From Luzula sylvatica (Eukaryota > Streptophyta > Magnoliopsida > Poales > Juncaceae): DNA of 64,000 nt. The notes beneath the pieces were generated by a model, which saw only the letters and a list, made by a program, of their open reading frames with translations, did not search any database and was not told the DNA's origin. Below are positions 36,686-49,385 of this stretch, one piece after another. The position numbers and the translations under genes are program-made. How positions within the stretch are numbered: position 1 is the stretch's first letter; each line of letters starts with the position of its first letter. The stretch lies in NCBI GenBank assembly GCA_946800325.1, contig OX326957.1, positions 26,383,054 to 26,447,053 of the forward strand. Direction: 5' to 3'.

Positions 36686-37356
36686 TTTAATGAGGATGGG
36701 CTCCATGATTTTGATTAAAATTGGTTTTATTTGGTGTGTTATGTTTATATATATATGATATGATTATGATTATGATTAGTTATTTTTGTAAACAGAAAGC
36801 TTATGCGGCAATTCTTTCAGGCTTGTAATAAATATCTCGTTGATAAGCACTGTTATATATATATAAAAAAATATGGATGTATACATTATTTACGGCGATA
36901 ATTAATTATCGGATTGCTCGCATTTGGTCTATTGGTACTAATTATGTTATGATGATAGTATTAATTATCATCAGCATATTATATACTTGAAAGATAGAAT
37001 CTAATTGCTATTTTTTATAATAATATGTACTGTTTTTAAAATGTGTACAATTTTTTTTATCAAAAATAAATAAATACTTTCTGTAAGGATTTATAGAATG
37101 TTTTTTCAAATATATATATACTTACAAAAATAAAAATAAAATTAGCTGATGCTCCAATATTCAAAATTATAGCCTCGTTTTTTGTATGAACATTTAAAAA
37201 TACATAATAAATAAATAAATAAAGGATTTTAATTGTTTTAAAATATACCCCATAAAGCAAGAGAAATAAAAGAGAACACACCATATATTAGTCATCACAA
37301 TAAATAAATTGAAGGGGGTTGCATGGAATATAACCAAGCCATTTCTCCTCTCATTC

Positions 37357-37392
<36 letters not shown>

Positions 37393-37447
37393 AGGGGTTT
37401 AAGAAGGATTTCCAGATCTTCTCTTTCCACTTCGTACCATCAATACC
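36686..37447. other. Spacer between CALS5 and the PPR gene, with (CT)15 leader repeat
   Basis: AT-rich 3' flank of CALS5. A CT tract at 37359-37389 lies 60-90 bp before the PPR start codon, echoing the CT tract before CALS5. Otherwise nothing recognisable. Confidence 0.6.
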
Positions 37448-39651
37448 ATGAGGGCCGCCTTTGGTCTGTCGCGTCACCTCCGGTCCCGTCTCGCTCCACT
37501 CTCCTCTCACCTCCATCTCTCTCGTCTCCATACCATTCCTTCTCCCCCTTCTCCTTCTCCTCCTACTTCCCAAATCCTTAATACGGACCTCAACCTTACC
37601 CAAAATCTTAACGCGGGCACATCTCCCTCCCAAACCCTAATCCGTGATGACCCAATGTCCGAATTCCTCTCCCGCTTCGTGCATTCTCTCCGACCCAAGC
37701 TGGTCGAAGCTTTCCCTGACGTTGCACGAAACGTGCTCGACGAAATGCTTCTGCTGATCTGTCAGACGGTCGTGCAAAAGATGGACGGAACTGGAGCTGT
37801 TGCCGAGGATCAGAGCGTTGAGCTTAGTGACGATTTGTGGAAGACAATTTGGGAGATCAGTAATTCGGTTCATGCGGCCATGACTAGGGATAAGATGCGC
37901 ACCGAACTAAAGAAATATGTGCATTCTGACGAGGTAATATATACAATTTTTTGCAATTATTTCTCTAAACCTCTCATTTTCAGATTTGAGGGCTTTTCCA
38001 AACTAAAATTTGCAAGTTTACGACAATAAGCTAATTTGCAGGTGAAAGAAATGTGCCGATTTGCAGCGGACATAGGCATACGGGGCTCACTTCTAAGAGA
38101 ATTACGTTTCAAATGGGCGCGCGAGAAGCTCGAAGAAGACAAATTCTATTCCAATTTAGAACAAATGCGCGAAGAAGGGAATAAACAAGGGACTGGAGAG
38201 GTTGAAGAAAAGGAGAGGTTGAAGCTAACGGCTCTGCCCGAGAGGAAAGGAAAGATTGCGTACAAAATTTACGGGTTGGATTTATCCGACCCGAAATGGG
38301 CCGAGGTTGCGGAGCGGGTTGAAATAGCTGGGAAGAAATTTCTACCCGAAGAGCCGAAACCAGTGGAGGGGAAATGCAGGAGGATAGAGGAGCGGTTAAT
38401 GGGTTTGGATGTGACGAAAGATGATCCGAATCCGTTAGTGATGGAATGGAAGGAATCCATGGAGGGTCCAAAACGCGTTGATTGGATCGCGTTTCTCGAG
38501 AGGATAAAAGAGAAGAATTCAGATCTTTATTTCAAGGTCGAATTTTTATATTAGTTAACTTTGTATACTTAATATTTTAGATTTATTTTTGTTTGAATTA
38601 ACAGGTGTATGAATTATTATTGGCCGAAGAGACATTCGAGGCGACGATTCGGGACTACTCGAGACTAATCGATCTCCATTCAAAGTCAAACAGGGTAGAA
38701 TCCGCAGAACGGATCCTAACCAAAATGACGGATGCGGGTTTAAAACCCGATACACTCACCTCCACGATCCTCGTCCACATGTACGCGCAACTCGGCAAAC
38801 TCGACCTCGCGAAACAACACTTCCTAACCCTAAAGAATAACGGGTTCAAACCCGATTTCAACCTCTACAACTCGATGATAAAAGCGTGCGTAAAAGCCCG
38901 CGACGCGAAATTCGGGGAGCAACTTGTGGGCGAAATGGAGTCGCGGGATATCAAACCCGGTAGAGAAAACTACATGGGTTTGTTGAGGGCGTTTCGGGAA
39001 TTGCACCAAGTTGAAGGGGTTCAAAGAATCATGGATAAAATGCAATTTTCTGGCGTGACCCCCGATTCGGAAGCTTATAACGTGTTGATCCAAGCGTATG
39101 GAGAAACGGGCAATCCTGATAACGTGCAAAAAGCGAGGAGCCATTTCGATCAAATGGTTCGAATGGGGGATAAACCTGACGATTCTTGCACGTCGAGTAT
39201 GATAAAGGGTTACATGATGAATAATTTGTTGGATAAAGCATTGGATTTGTTATTGGGTTTAGAAAAAGACGGGTTTAAGCTTGGGGTTTTGAGTTATTCG
39301 GTGCTCGTGGATTGGTTTGGGAGATTGGGTCTCGTGGAAGAGGCGGAACAGGTTGCGGGGCGGATTAAGGAGGAAACGGGTTCGGACCCGTTAGAGGTGC
39401 GGGTCAGTCTTTGTGAGATGTATGCAAGGGTTAAGATGGAGGAGAAGGTGAAGGAGTCGATTAGGGTTTTGGAAGGGAAGAAGCGCGAGTTGAATAGCGA
39501 GCAATTTGAAAAGGTTGTTAAAGGGTTGTTGGATGGCGGGTATGGCGAGGATGCGAAGCGGGTTTGTAATTGGATGCGGAGTTTGGGTTTTGAAATTCCT
39601 GAGATGATTACGCTTAAAATGACTGCTCAATCGGTTTTTCCTTTTTCCTAG
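37448..39651 (+). CDS. Pentatricopeptide repeat protein, probably organellar (copy A, intact)
   Basis: PPR proteins bind RNA in mitochondria or plastids. Exons 37448-37933, 38042-38536 and 38605-39651 give 675 residues. The N-terminus is Arg/Ser/Leu-rich without acidic residues (MRAAFGLSRHLRSRLAPLSS), a typical organelle transit peptide. Residues ~60-360 are a non-PPR region with acidic/basic helices. P-type PPR motifs of about 35 residues then follow from ~residue 340 to the end (SKSNRVESAERILTKM, DTLTSTILVHMYAQLGKLD, DFNLYNSMIKACVKARD, DSEAYNVLIQAYGETG, SYSVLVDWFGRLGLVEEAE). No editing-type E or DYW tail is present. The split plan (long non-PPR N-part plus P-class repeats) recalls the Arabidopsis NFD5 family, but I am not certain. 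The adjacent transporter gene at 39984 is convergent with it. Partial copies lie at 42823 and 46366. Confidence 0.9.
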
Positions 39652-39983
39652 TCGAAATCGTCAGGACGAAAAGGGTTTAGGTAAGGTTTTTGAATTTGAT
39701 GGATGTTAGAAACATGGTTGAAATAAATATTCGATACTTAATTTTGTTTGTAGACTTGAATGTTTGGATGGTTCGCATTTTTGTTGTTTTGTTGTTGTTG
39801 AGGAAGTGGAATTAGGGTTTTTATTCAGAATAAAATACTCTTGCTTTTTTATATATGGATTTATTATTCATAATAAGATGCATTGAACAAAGATTATCAA
39901 TTAAATGAAAGAATGTTGTCAACAAAATTAAATCAAAATCTCCAATATTAATCCTATAGGTTACTGAATTTAAATTCAATTAT

Positions 39984-41981
39984 TCACTTCTCGATTAGTG
40001 ACACCAATTCACTCTCTCCATCTCCTTCGCTTAAATCCTTTATATCGGTAACATTATCGCCAATCGAACCATCAATGGAAACAAGCTCTGCATTATTCTC
40101 ATCATTTCCTGCAAAAATATCCTCCGGAAGAATCATAGAATTTTGATCACTTTCAGGGACCAAAAACAAAAACACCAACGGTAACAACCTCGACAAATTC
40201 CTCACCAAAACAGCAATCCACAAATTACCAAACTCGATTCTCGTGACCTTAACCAAATGAAGCAAAAGACCCCCAATCCAAGAAGAGGTCAACAAACCCG
40301 CGTTATCGATAGACATTATTAACGCAAAAAATGTACCCTCGATTCCTGGGGGACAAAGTTTGGAGCTGAGAACCCCAAGTGGCATCCATTTTAAATTTCC
40401 AACCAATCTGGACACGCAATTGTCTATTACTGCGAAGAAATGGTCTGGTATGTGTAGAAATAGGTTTAAACGGAGTACGAATATCAGATCAAGCATGCCT
40501 GCGAGGAATGAGAGTAATTGCGCGTAAAAAAAAACGCTTCGAAAAGGATGGTTTTTCAGCTTGCTTTGATATAGCAACACCCCAAGAAGAGATCCCACGG
40601 AGCCTATCGAGTAAATAAACCCAATAAATTCCTAAAACAAAAAGGAAATGTCTTTGATGAAATCCTTTTTTTTATTTCTTTAAATATAAAATCTACCTCG
40701 GAAAAAGCGGGTCCTGCGATTGGGTCGGTGTACCAGTAAAACATACCAACAGAAATATCCAAACTTAGTGTCAGAGAGATGTACATATATATACACGGCC
40801 TCCATACTTGTGGGCATTTTAATGCATTCCACATACTTTTGCTGGCTTGGAGGAACTTCTGATTAACCTAATTATATAAAAAATATTTAGACATTAAAAT
40901 CAAATAACAATAACAAAATAATCTAACCTGATTGTACGAGATATCTGGTACCCGATTCTCCTTCAGCAAAATACCGACCGAAAAGATGAGGGCCGAAGGA
41001 ATGCATAATAACCCAAGAACCCCCTTTTAGAAAATCATTCAATTCAAATAAGCATACAAATAAGTAAATATATATAACAAAGAAAAAATAAATAGATCCA
41101 AAAGTTCTAACTTGAGGACCCATTGCATGAACGAGAATCCCGCTGATAGAAAATCCGAGAAGACTTCCAATGGATTCGCTATAACTACACAGGCTCTGCA
41201 TGTCAGATGCTAGAGCAGGATAAGTTATGCTGTTCTGCGCAACCAACGCATCTATCGTCACATCCGCTACGGCTACACCCCAACTTTGCAGAGTCATCAT
41301 AAACACCGCAAATGTTACGGGAAGCGTACTGTGGAGAGACAACGTTAGGGTAGAAATTATCCCTATTGTAGCTGTGATATGTCAAAAAAAAATATTATAA
41401 GACCAAAGGGATAATAATGTATGATCCATGTACTGAACCTAACCGGTACATAACAAGACTTTCCTCAATTTTTCGCTCTAGTGTATTTTAATATTCAATG
41501 TAACAGTGGAAGATCTGTTTCTTGGGGGTCTGATAAAAAATATCTACTAAAATTACACTACAAATTTTTTTGGGGGGTCAAATCAAATACGGTGAATCAC
41601 TTGTAATATATATTGTTCGGCGAAAATCTTTGATGGGGGCCAAGCCCTGGACTTAAAAGTACCTGCCAAGAGGAAGTATGGACGCCTCCGATAACCCCAT
41701 ACCGGTACGACATCAGTGAAAAGGCCCCAAATGGGTTTTACAATCCACGGTATACTAGTAATGCCATCGTAAAATTGAGCAGTAGATGGTTGCAACATTT
41801 GCACATCCTTCCAATAGAAACCACTCGCAACTCCGGCCACGCTACCGCCCAAGCCTTGGCAAATCCCATATGTGGTTACCACTGCATAGACGAAAGACCA
41901 ATGTAGTTCGTTTGCAATGGTTCTGATCCAGATCATACATGGGGACCTGGTTTGATTGGTGCCGGTTTGTTGGTCTGTCAT
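39984..41981 (-). CDS. FBT: Folate-biopterin transporter family protein (copy A, intact)
   Basis: BT1-family (MFS-like) membrane transporter; relatives carry folates or pterins across the plastid or other membranes. Exons: 41981-41663, 41371-41112, 41023-40928, 40867-40697 and 40631-39984, giving 497 residues. The Met at 41981 (MTDQQTGTNQTRSPCM) is preferred because copy C starts at the equivalent place. Family landmarks are GICQGLGGSVAGVASGFYWKD, GITSIPWIVKPIWGLFTDVV, GYRRRPYFLLAG, DVTIDALVAQN and WMPLGVLSSKLCPPGIEGTF, with about 11-12 hydrophobic helices. The C-terminal ~50 residues are an acidic soluble tail ending SLIEK. It is convergent with the PPR gene (333 bp between stops). A second intact paralogue is at 47046-49063 and a stub at 46110. 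Confidence 0.92.
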
Positions 41982-42822
41982 GATGATATATAGTGGTTTA
42001 GGGGGAGATACAGCATGCACCCATTTGTCTGAGTTTGATTGGGGTATTGAGATTTCACAAAATTTGTTGGTCAAAATGTGTGGAAAGTTGAGAGAGTGGT
42101 AAGAGAGTGGAGTCAACAGATCGAGATCAAAAGTACAGGTCGATTAAGCAAATATTAATTGTTAGGTAAGTAGCTGAAGTTTTAAAGAAGGATTAGTGAA
42201 AAGGAAGAGAGTAGAAAGTTGGAAAGGAGAGAAGACTTCGTGTAATTTACATAGAAACCCTGCATTGTCCTTAATTTACAACCATGTTTTTAGGACAATT
42301 ATACTTTGCCCCCTCATTTCCCCCACAATTCTCCCACACTAATTAATCTCATAATTAGCAAAATAGATTAACAATTAATTCATGGTTACTAAAAATTTAA
42401 TACGAAATTAAGGTCCATACTAATTAATGATTAATTCTAAATATTTAAAAATAGATAATTATGAATTAATCGTTAATTCAAAGTACTAATTATTGGATTA
42501 ATCATGAATTACTATTGTGGAGGAATTTGAGGAGCATGATATATGACCTCATGTTTTTATACCATTCAAAATGTGTTTGTGCAAAATAGTTGTTTTACAA
42601 CTTTGGAGTTGATACAACACTCTATGGGTGTGCACTTCATGTGTACGTCATAATAAAAATGCAATACGTGACAGTTTGATTTTTATCCATTTTGACTGTA
42701 TTTGTCCAATTCTAATCGTATTTGTGCACTCCAAACGCGCGCTGCAAAAAAAATATTAATTGTTATACAAAAAATATAAGTCTAGTTCAAAAGATTATAC
42801 AAAGTGTTTTTAACGTAAACAA
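41982..42822. other. Upstream region of transporter copy A
   Basis: Sequence from about 42000 to 42280 and again around 42550-42822 is homologous to the upstream region of transporter copy C (49064-49800). It therefore belongs to the duplicated unit and probably holds the promoter. It runs directly into the truncated PPR copy B with only an AAA microhomology at the join (GTAAACAAATGACGG). Confidence 0.6.
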
Positions 42823-43110
42823 ATGACGGATGCGGGTTTAAAACCCGATACACTCACCTCCACGATCCTTGTCCACATGTACGCGCAACTCGACCTCGCG
42901 AAACAACACTTCCTAACCCTAAAGAATAACGGGTTCAAACCCGATTTCAACCTCTACAACTCGATAAAAGCGTGCGTAAAAGCCCGCGACGCGAAATTCG
43001 GGGAGCAACTCATGGGCGAAATGGAGTTTGTTGAGAAAACCCGGTAGAGAAAACTACATGGGTTTGTTGAGGGCGTTTCGGGAATTGCACCAAGTTGAAG
43101 GGGTTCAAAG
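42823..43110 (+). pseudogene. PPR copy B, 5' fragment
   Basis: Corresponds to copy A from about 38725 to 39030. It starts inside exon 3, without transit peptide or exons 1-2. Differences include a 9-bp in-frame loss in LGKLDLA, a 3-bp loss (NSMIK to NSIK) and a rearranged stretch at 43027-43045 that gives a stop (EFVEKTR then TAG). It is interrupted at 43110 by the element at 43111-45144. Confidence 0.9.
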
Positions 43111-45144
43111 CATGGTTCATAATACCGGCCGAGTAAAAAAAAACTCGACCGAGTCAACTCGGACTCGGTCGATCTCAATCCGAGTTTCGGCAGAATATCT
43201 CGCCAGGCCAGTTGCCAATTTTTTTTTTTTTTTTTTTGAGAATGGTATATGTACCATAGTTGATACTGAGGAATGAAAAACGACTTGTCGAGATGAGCAT
43301 CATTGCTGCCCACCCACCAGACCCATCGAGATCGAGAGAGAGAGAGAGAGAGAGAGGCGAGCATCATTGTTGTATGTTCTGTTTTGAGTCGTAATTCAAT
43401 GGAGGATTTCTGCATGTAACTTATTATGGGAAAAAATTCGAAAAATAACCCGATTTCGCAAAAAAAATTCCAAAACTAACCCAAACCGGATTTTAAAATC
43501 CCGGTACCACCTGATGTTAAAAACCCGATTAATTAACTAAATTATAATCTTAATTAGTTCAGTTGAAATACAATTAAAAAAAGGTACGGATTTATAATCT
43601 CGGTGTGCAATTCAATTGGAAAAAAATTTATTTGTCCCCAATTTTTACCTCTATAATTTTTTATATTTTAATTAACACATTTAAATAACATAATAATCAA
43701 TACATCTCATATAATTATCAATTAATTTATACATACTTAACATATTTAAATTTATAAAATTGAAATTAATATTAATTAATTAAATTGTTAATGACATCTT
43801 TTTTAAATTATTTTGTTAATTCGAAATTCGGCGGGTAATTCTTGGAGCAAGGTAAATTTTCTACTTTATTTTTGAAAATCAATGTTACTAAAAAAAGAGA
43901 AAATTTACTTTGCCCCAAGATTTACAATTCTCTATATTCGAATTAACATAATAATTTAAAAAAGATATCATTAACAATTTAATTAATTAATATTAATTTC
44001 AATTTTATAAATTTAAATATGTTAATTATGTATAAATTAATTGATAATTATATGAGATGTATTGATTATTATGTTATTTAAATGTGTTAATTAAAATATA
44101 AAAATTATAGAGGTAAAAGTTGGGGCCAAATTTTTTTTTTCAATTCAATTGTCCACACCGGGATTTATAAACCCGTCACTTTTTTAAATTATATTTTAAC
44201 TGGGTTAATTAAGATTTTAATTTAATTAATTTACCGGGTATTTAAAATCAGGTGGTACTGGAATTTTAAAATCCGGTTTGGGTTAGTTTTGAATTTTTTT
44301 TGAAACCGGATTATTTTTCGAAGTTTTTTCCCATGATGGGTTACATGCAGATATCCTCCTAATTCAATTGGTGAAGATGGGAATTACTTTCTTTATTTTT
44401 TGAGTTTTCAAAAAGAAAAAACCGAATTAAAGTTCTAGTTAGTTAAGGTAATAAAAAACTGAGAAACTGAATTCCGATTTAGGAATAAACAAATCAGGTT
44501 ATTATTTTTCAAGTTTTTAAAGTACTTAAAATCCAGATTATTATTAATCTAGGTATTACAATATATTTTAAAATTATTATGATTCATTGTAATTCTGACC
44601 TAGTTAATAAATATGATTTTATTTGGTAATTATAATAATTATGATTTAGAAATGTCAATTTGTTGTACTGACAATGTTAATACATTTTAAAATTATTTTA
44701 GTTTACATAGGTCACTTGTTAATATTGGTATCAGGTCTTTAAATATGCGTATTAAAATAATTCTCATAAATAAACACAATGCATAGATATAAATGCAATA
44801 TATATTTATACACTATTCTATCATTAAATATTATATTTTTTACATAAATTTATTTATTTATTTATTTATTTAAATCCTTTTGTTTTAAAATAATTTTTTA
44901 TCCCGATTCCGACTTTCATAAATATGCTATGTACTATGTTATGTCGTAATTTGAGTTTTTATTAGTTGAATTTGTTCTTATAATATTTTTCAATTTTTTC
45001 AATTTTTATTTTATTTTTTTTTCGATTTTTTTACTAACAGTCTGGTTTTTTTTTCCGACTCGCCCGAGTCTTGTCCGAGTCGACCGAGTCCCGAGTCGAC
45101 GGAGCCGGCCGAGTCCGATTCCGAGTCTGATATTCAGAACCATG
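43111..45144. mobile_element. hAT-like non-autonomous element inserted in PPR copy B
   Basis: Starts CATGGTTC and ends GAACCATG, a perfect 8-bp inverted terminus with weaker similarity inward (AATA). It is flanked by identical GTTCAAAG at 43103-43110 and 45145-45152; copy A has a single GTTCAAAG at the equivalent site, proving insertion. The 8-bp duplication fits hAT. Subterminal GACTCGGNCGAGT-type clusters occur at 43130-43180 and 45055-45125. There is no transposase. It contains a second, fold-back element at 43401-44359. Confidence 0.85.
43401..44359. mobile_element. Fold-back MULE-like element, 959 bp, nested in the hAT-like element
   Basis: The left arm (43401 to ~43862, starting GGAGGATTTCTGCATGTAAC) and the right arm (~43893-44359, ending GTTACATGCAGATATCCTCC) are long inverted repeats covering almost the whole element. 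They are interrupted by only about 30 bp and several indels. The 9-bp direct repeats TAATTCAAT at 43392-43400 and 44360-44368 flank it. A 9-bp target duplication with long terminal inverted repeats is characteristic of Mutator-like MITEs. A transcript would fold into a hairpin of about 450 bp. Confidence 0.85.
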
Positions 45145-45807
45145 GTTCAAAGAATCATGGATAAAATACAATTTTCTGGCGTGACCCCCGATTCGGAAGC
45201 TTATAACGTGTTGATCCAAGCGTATGGAGAAACGGGCAATCCTGATAACGTGCAAAAAGCGAGGAGCCATTTCGATCAAATGGTTCGAATGGGGGATAAA
45301 CCTGACGATTCTTGCACGTCAAGTATGATAAAGGGTTACATGATGAATAATTTATTGGATAAAGCGTTGGATTTGTTATTGGGTTTAGAAAAAGATGGGT
45401 TTAAGCGGGTTTTGAGTTATTCGGTGCTCGTGGATTGGTTTGGGAGATTGGGTCTCGTGGAGGAGGCGGAACAGGTTGCGGGGCGGATTAAGGAGGAAAC
45501 GGGTTCGGACCCGTTAGAGGTGCGGGTCAGTCTTTGTGAGATGTATGCAAGGGTTAAGATGGAGGAGAAGGTGAAGGAGTCGATTAGGGTTTTGGAAGGG
45601 AAGAAGCGCGAGTTGAATAGGGAGCAATTTGAAAAGGTTGTTAAAGGGTTGTTGGATGGCGGATATGGCGAGGATGCGAAGCGGGTTTGTAATTGGATGC
45701 GGAGTTTGGGTTTTGAAATTCCTGAGATGATTACGCTTAAAATGACTGCTCATTCGTTTTTTCCTTTTTCCATGTCGAAATCGTCAGGACGAAAAGGGTT
45801 TAGGTAA
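45142..45807 (+). pseudogene. PPR copy B, 3' fragment with transposon-supplied ATG
   Basis: A 221-codon open frame matches copy A from MDKMQFSGVTP to the C-terminus. Its first ATG (45142-45144) lies in the inverted terminus of the inserted element (CCATGG) and joins the PPR frame exactly. The normal stop is lost: copy A reads FPFS then TAG, while here TAG has become ATG and translation runs 12 residues further to TAA. One 3-bp deletion (KLGV to KRV) is visible. It contains about five PPR motifs and no transit peptide. Whether it is expressed is unknown. Confidence 0.85.
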
Positions 45808-46109
45808 GGTTTTTGAATTTGATGGATGTTAGAAACATGGTTGAAATAAATATTCAATACTTTATTTTTTTTGTAGACTTGAATGTTTGGATGGTTCGCA
45901 TTTTTGTTGTTTTGTTGTTGTTGAGGAAGTGAGGGAATTAGGGTTTTTATTCAGAATAAAATACTCTTGCTTTTTTATATATGGATTTATTATTCACAAT
46001 AAGATACATTGAACTTAGATTATCAATTAAATGAAAGAATGTTTTCAACAAAATTAAATCAAAATCTCCAATATTAATCCTATAGGTTACTGAATTTAAA
46101 TTCAATTAT

Positions 46110-46359
46110 TCACTTCTCGATTAGTGACACCAATTCACTCTCTCCATCTCCTTCGCTTAAATCCTTTATATCGGTAACATTATCGCCAATCGAACCATCA
46201 CTGGAAACAAGCTCTACATTATTCTCATCATTTCCTGCAAAAATATCCTCTGGAAGAATCATAGAATTTTGATCACTTTCAGGGACCAAAAACAAAAACA
46301 CCAACTGTAACAACCTCGACAAATTTCTCACCAAAACAGCAATTCACAAATTACCAAAA
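46110..46359 (-). pseudogene. Transporter copy B, C-terminal stub
   Basis: Only the last ~80 codons of the folate-biopterin transporter remain (LVRNLSRLLQLVFLFLVPES to SLIEK). Homology stops abruptly at about 46359, where PPR copy C begins after a few filler bases. The acidic tail is preserved, with small substitutions relative to copies A and C. Confidence 0.92.
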
Positions 46360-46365
46360 TAGCAA

Positions 46366-46679
46366 TCGTGGATTGGTTTGGGAGATTGGGTCTCGTGGAG
46401 GAGGCGGAACAGGTTGCGGCGCGGATTAAGGAGGAAACGGGTTCGGACCCGTTAGAGGTGCGGGTCAGTCTTTGTGAGATGTATGCACGGGTTAAGATGG
46501 AAGAGAAGGTGAAGGAGTCGATTAGGGTTTTGGAAGGGAAGAAGCGCAAGTTGAATGGGGAGCAATTTGAAAAGGTTGCTGAAGGGTTGTTGGATGGCGG
46601 ATACGGTGAGGATGCGAAGCGGGTTTGTAATTGGATGCGGAGTTTGGGTTTTGAAATTCCTGAGATGATTACGCTTTAA
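46366..46679 (+). pseudogene. PPR copy C, short 3' fragment
   Basis: About 104 codons equivalent to the last part of copy A, beginning in VDWFGRLGLVEEAEQ. A small indel (GCTTAAAATG in copy A, GCTTTAATG here) places a TAA after EIPEMITL, so the last residues are lost. There is no upstream exon or promoter. Confidence 0.92.
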
Positions 46680-47045
46680 TGACTGCTCAATCGGTTTTTC
46701 CTTTTTCCAAGTCGAAATCGTCGGGAAGAAAAGGGTTTAGGTAGGTTTTTGAATTTGATGGATGTTAGAAACATGGTCGAAATAAATATTCGATACTTAA
46801 TTTTGTTTGTAGACTTGAATGTTTGGATGGTTCGCATTTTTGTTGTTTTGTTGTTGTTGAGGAAATGAGGAAATTAGGGTTTTTATTCAGAATAAAATAC
46901 TCTTGTTTTTCTATATATGGATTTATTATTCATAATAAGATACATTGAACAAAGATTATCAATTAAATGAGAGAATGTTTTCAGCAAAATTAAATCAAAA
47001 TCTCCAATATTAATCCTATAGGTTACTGAATTTAAATTCAATTAT

Positions 47046-49063
47046 TCACTTCTCGATTAGTGACACCAACTCACTCTCTCCATCTCCTTCGCTTAAATCC
47101 TTTATATTGGTAACATTATCGCCAATCGAACCATCGATGGAGACGAGCTCTACATTATTCTCATCATTTCCTGCAAAAATATCCTCTGGATGAATCATAG
47201 AATTTTGATCACTTTCAGGGACCAAAAACAAAAACGCCAACGGTAATAACCTCGACAAATTCCTCACCAAAACAACGATCCACAAATTACCAAACTCGAT
47301 TCTCGTGACCTTAGCCAAATGAAGCAAAAGACCACCAATCCAAGAAGAGGTCAACAAACTCGCGTTATCAATAGACATTATCAACGCAAAAAATGTACCC
47401 TCGATTCCCGGGGGACAAAGTTTGGAGCTGAGAACCAAAAGTGGCATCCATTTTAAATTTCCAACAAATCTGGACACGCAATTGTCTATTACGGCGACGA
47501 AATGGTCTGGTATGCGTAGAAATTGGTTTAAACGGAGTACGAATATCAGATCGAACATGCCTGCGAGAAATGAAAGTAATTGCATGTAAAAGAAGAGGCT
47601 TCGAAATGGGTGATTTTTTAGTTTGCTTTGATATAGTAACACCCCAAGGAGAGATCCCACGGGGCCTATCGAGTAAATAAACCCAATAAATTCCTATAAC
47701 AAAAAGGAAATGTTTTTGATGAAATCTTTTTTTTTTTTGATGGATTGGCAAGCGCGATAAGCGCTTGACCGATTCTTCTTTATAAATTGAAAAATAAAAA
47801 GGAAATACTTTATTTTTTTGATGAAATCCTTTTTTTTTATTTCTTCAAATGTAAAATCTACCTCGGAAAAAGCGGGTCCTGCGATTGGGTCGGCATACCA
47901 GTAAAACATACCAACAGAAATATCCAAACTTAGTGCAAGAGATATGTACATGTACATACATGGCCTCCATACTTGTGGGCATTTTAATGCATTCCACATA
48001 CTTTTGCTGGTTTGGAAGAACTTCTGATTAACCTAATTATATAAAAAATATTTAGACATTAAAATCAAATAACAATAACAAAATAATCTAACCTGATTGT
48101 ACGAGATATCTGGTACCCGATTCTCCTTCAGTAAAATACCAATCGAAAAGATGAGGGCCGAAGGAACGGACAACAAGCCAAGAACCCCCTTTTAGAAAAT
48201 CATTCGATTCAAATAAACATACAAATAAGTAAATAACAAATAACAAATAAATAAACTCAAAAGTTCTAACCTGAGGACCCATTGCATGAACAAGAATCCC
48301 GCTGATAGAAAACCCGAGAAGACTTCCAATGGATGCGCTATAACTACATAGACTCTGCATGTCGGATGCTAGAGCAGGATATGTTATGCTGTTCTGCGCT
48401 ACCAACGCATTTATCGTCACATCCGATACCGCTACACCCCAACTTTGCAGAGTCATCATAAGCACCGCAAATGTTATGGGTAGCGTACTGTGCAGAGACA
48501 ACGTTAGGGTAGAAATTATCCCTATTGTAGCTGTGATACGTCAAAAAAAATATTATAAGACCAAAGAGATAGTAATGTATGATCAATGTACCGAACCTAA
48601 CCGGTACAAAACAAGACCAATATATTAGTTTTAGTACTTTCTCGATTTTTCACTCGAATCTTAACAGGATTTATGGGAAGTCAAATCAAATACATTTAAT
48701 CACTTGCTATATACACTGTTCGGCGAAAATCTTGAAGGGGACAAGCCCTGACTTAAAAATACCTGCCAAGAGGAAGTAAGGACGCCTCCGATAACTCCAT
48801 ATTGGTACCATATCGGTGAGAAGGCCCCAAATGGGTTTTACAATCCACGGTATACTAGTAATACCATAGTAAAATTGAGCTGTAGATGGTTGCAACATTT
48901 GCACATCCTTCCAATAGAAATCACTCGCAACTCCGCCCACGCTACCGCCCAAGCCTTGACAAATCCCATATGTGGTGACCACTCCGTAGACGAAAGACCA
49001 ATGCAATTCGTTTGCAATGGTTCTGATCCAGATACATGGGGACCTGGTGGGATTGGTGCTCAT
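47046..49063 (-). CDS. FBT: Folate-biopterin transporter family protein (copy C, intact)
   Basis: Same five-exon plan as copy A: 49063-48763, 48530-48271, 48188-48093, 48032-47862 and 47693-47046, giving 491 residues. All splice sites and the frame are preserved, and exons 2-5 have the same lengths as in copy A. It starts MSTNPTRSPCIWIRTIANEL, with a short deletion against copy A. Substitutions are scattered, for example ADVTIDAL to SDVTINAL. Intron 4 carries extra sequence (~47728-47835). Its role is as for copy A. The preserved frame of both full copies suggests that each is or recently was under selection. Confidence 0.92.
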
Positions 49064-49385
49064 GATAAAATGGTTTAGGGGGAGATAGAGTGTGCACCCT
49101 TTTGTCCAAGTTTGATTGGGGTTTTGAGATTTCACAAAAATTGTTGGTCAAAATGTGTGGAAAGTTTTGAGAGATGTGTAGAGAATGGAGTCAACAGATC
49201 AAGATCAAAAGTACAGTTCAACTAAGCAAAGATTAATGGTTATGTAAGTAGCTCAAGTTTAAAAAAGGGATCAGTGAAAAGGAGAGAAGACTTTTGCGTA
49301 ATTTACAAAGAAACCCTGCATTGTCCTTAATTTACCACCCTGAGTTTTTTATACCATTCAAAATGGGTGTGGGTAAATATTTGTT

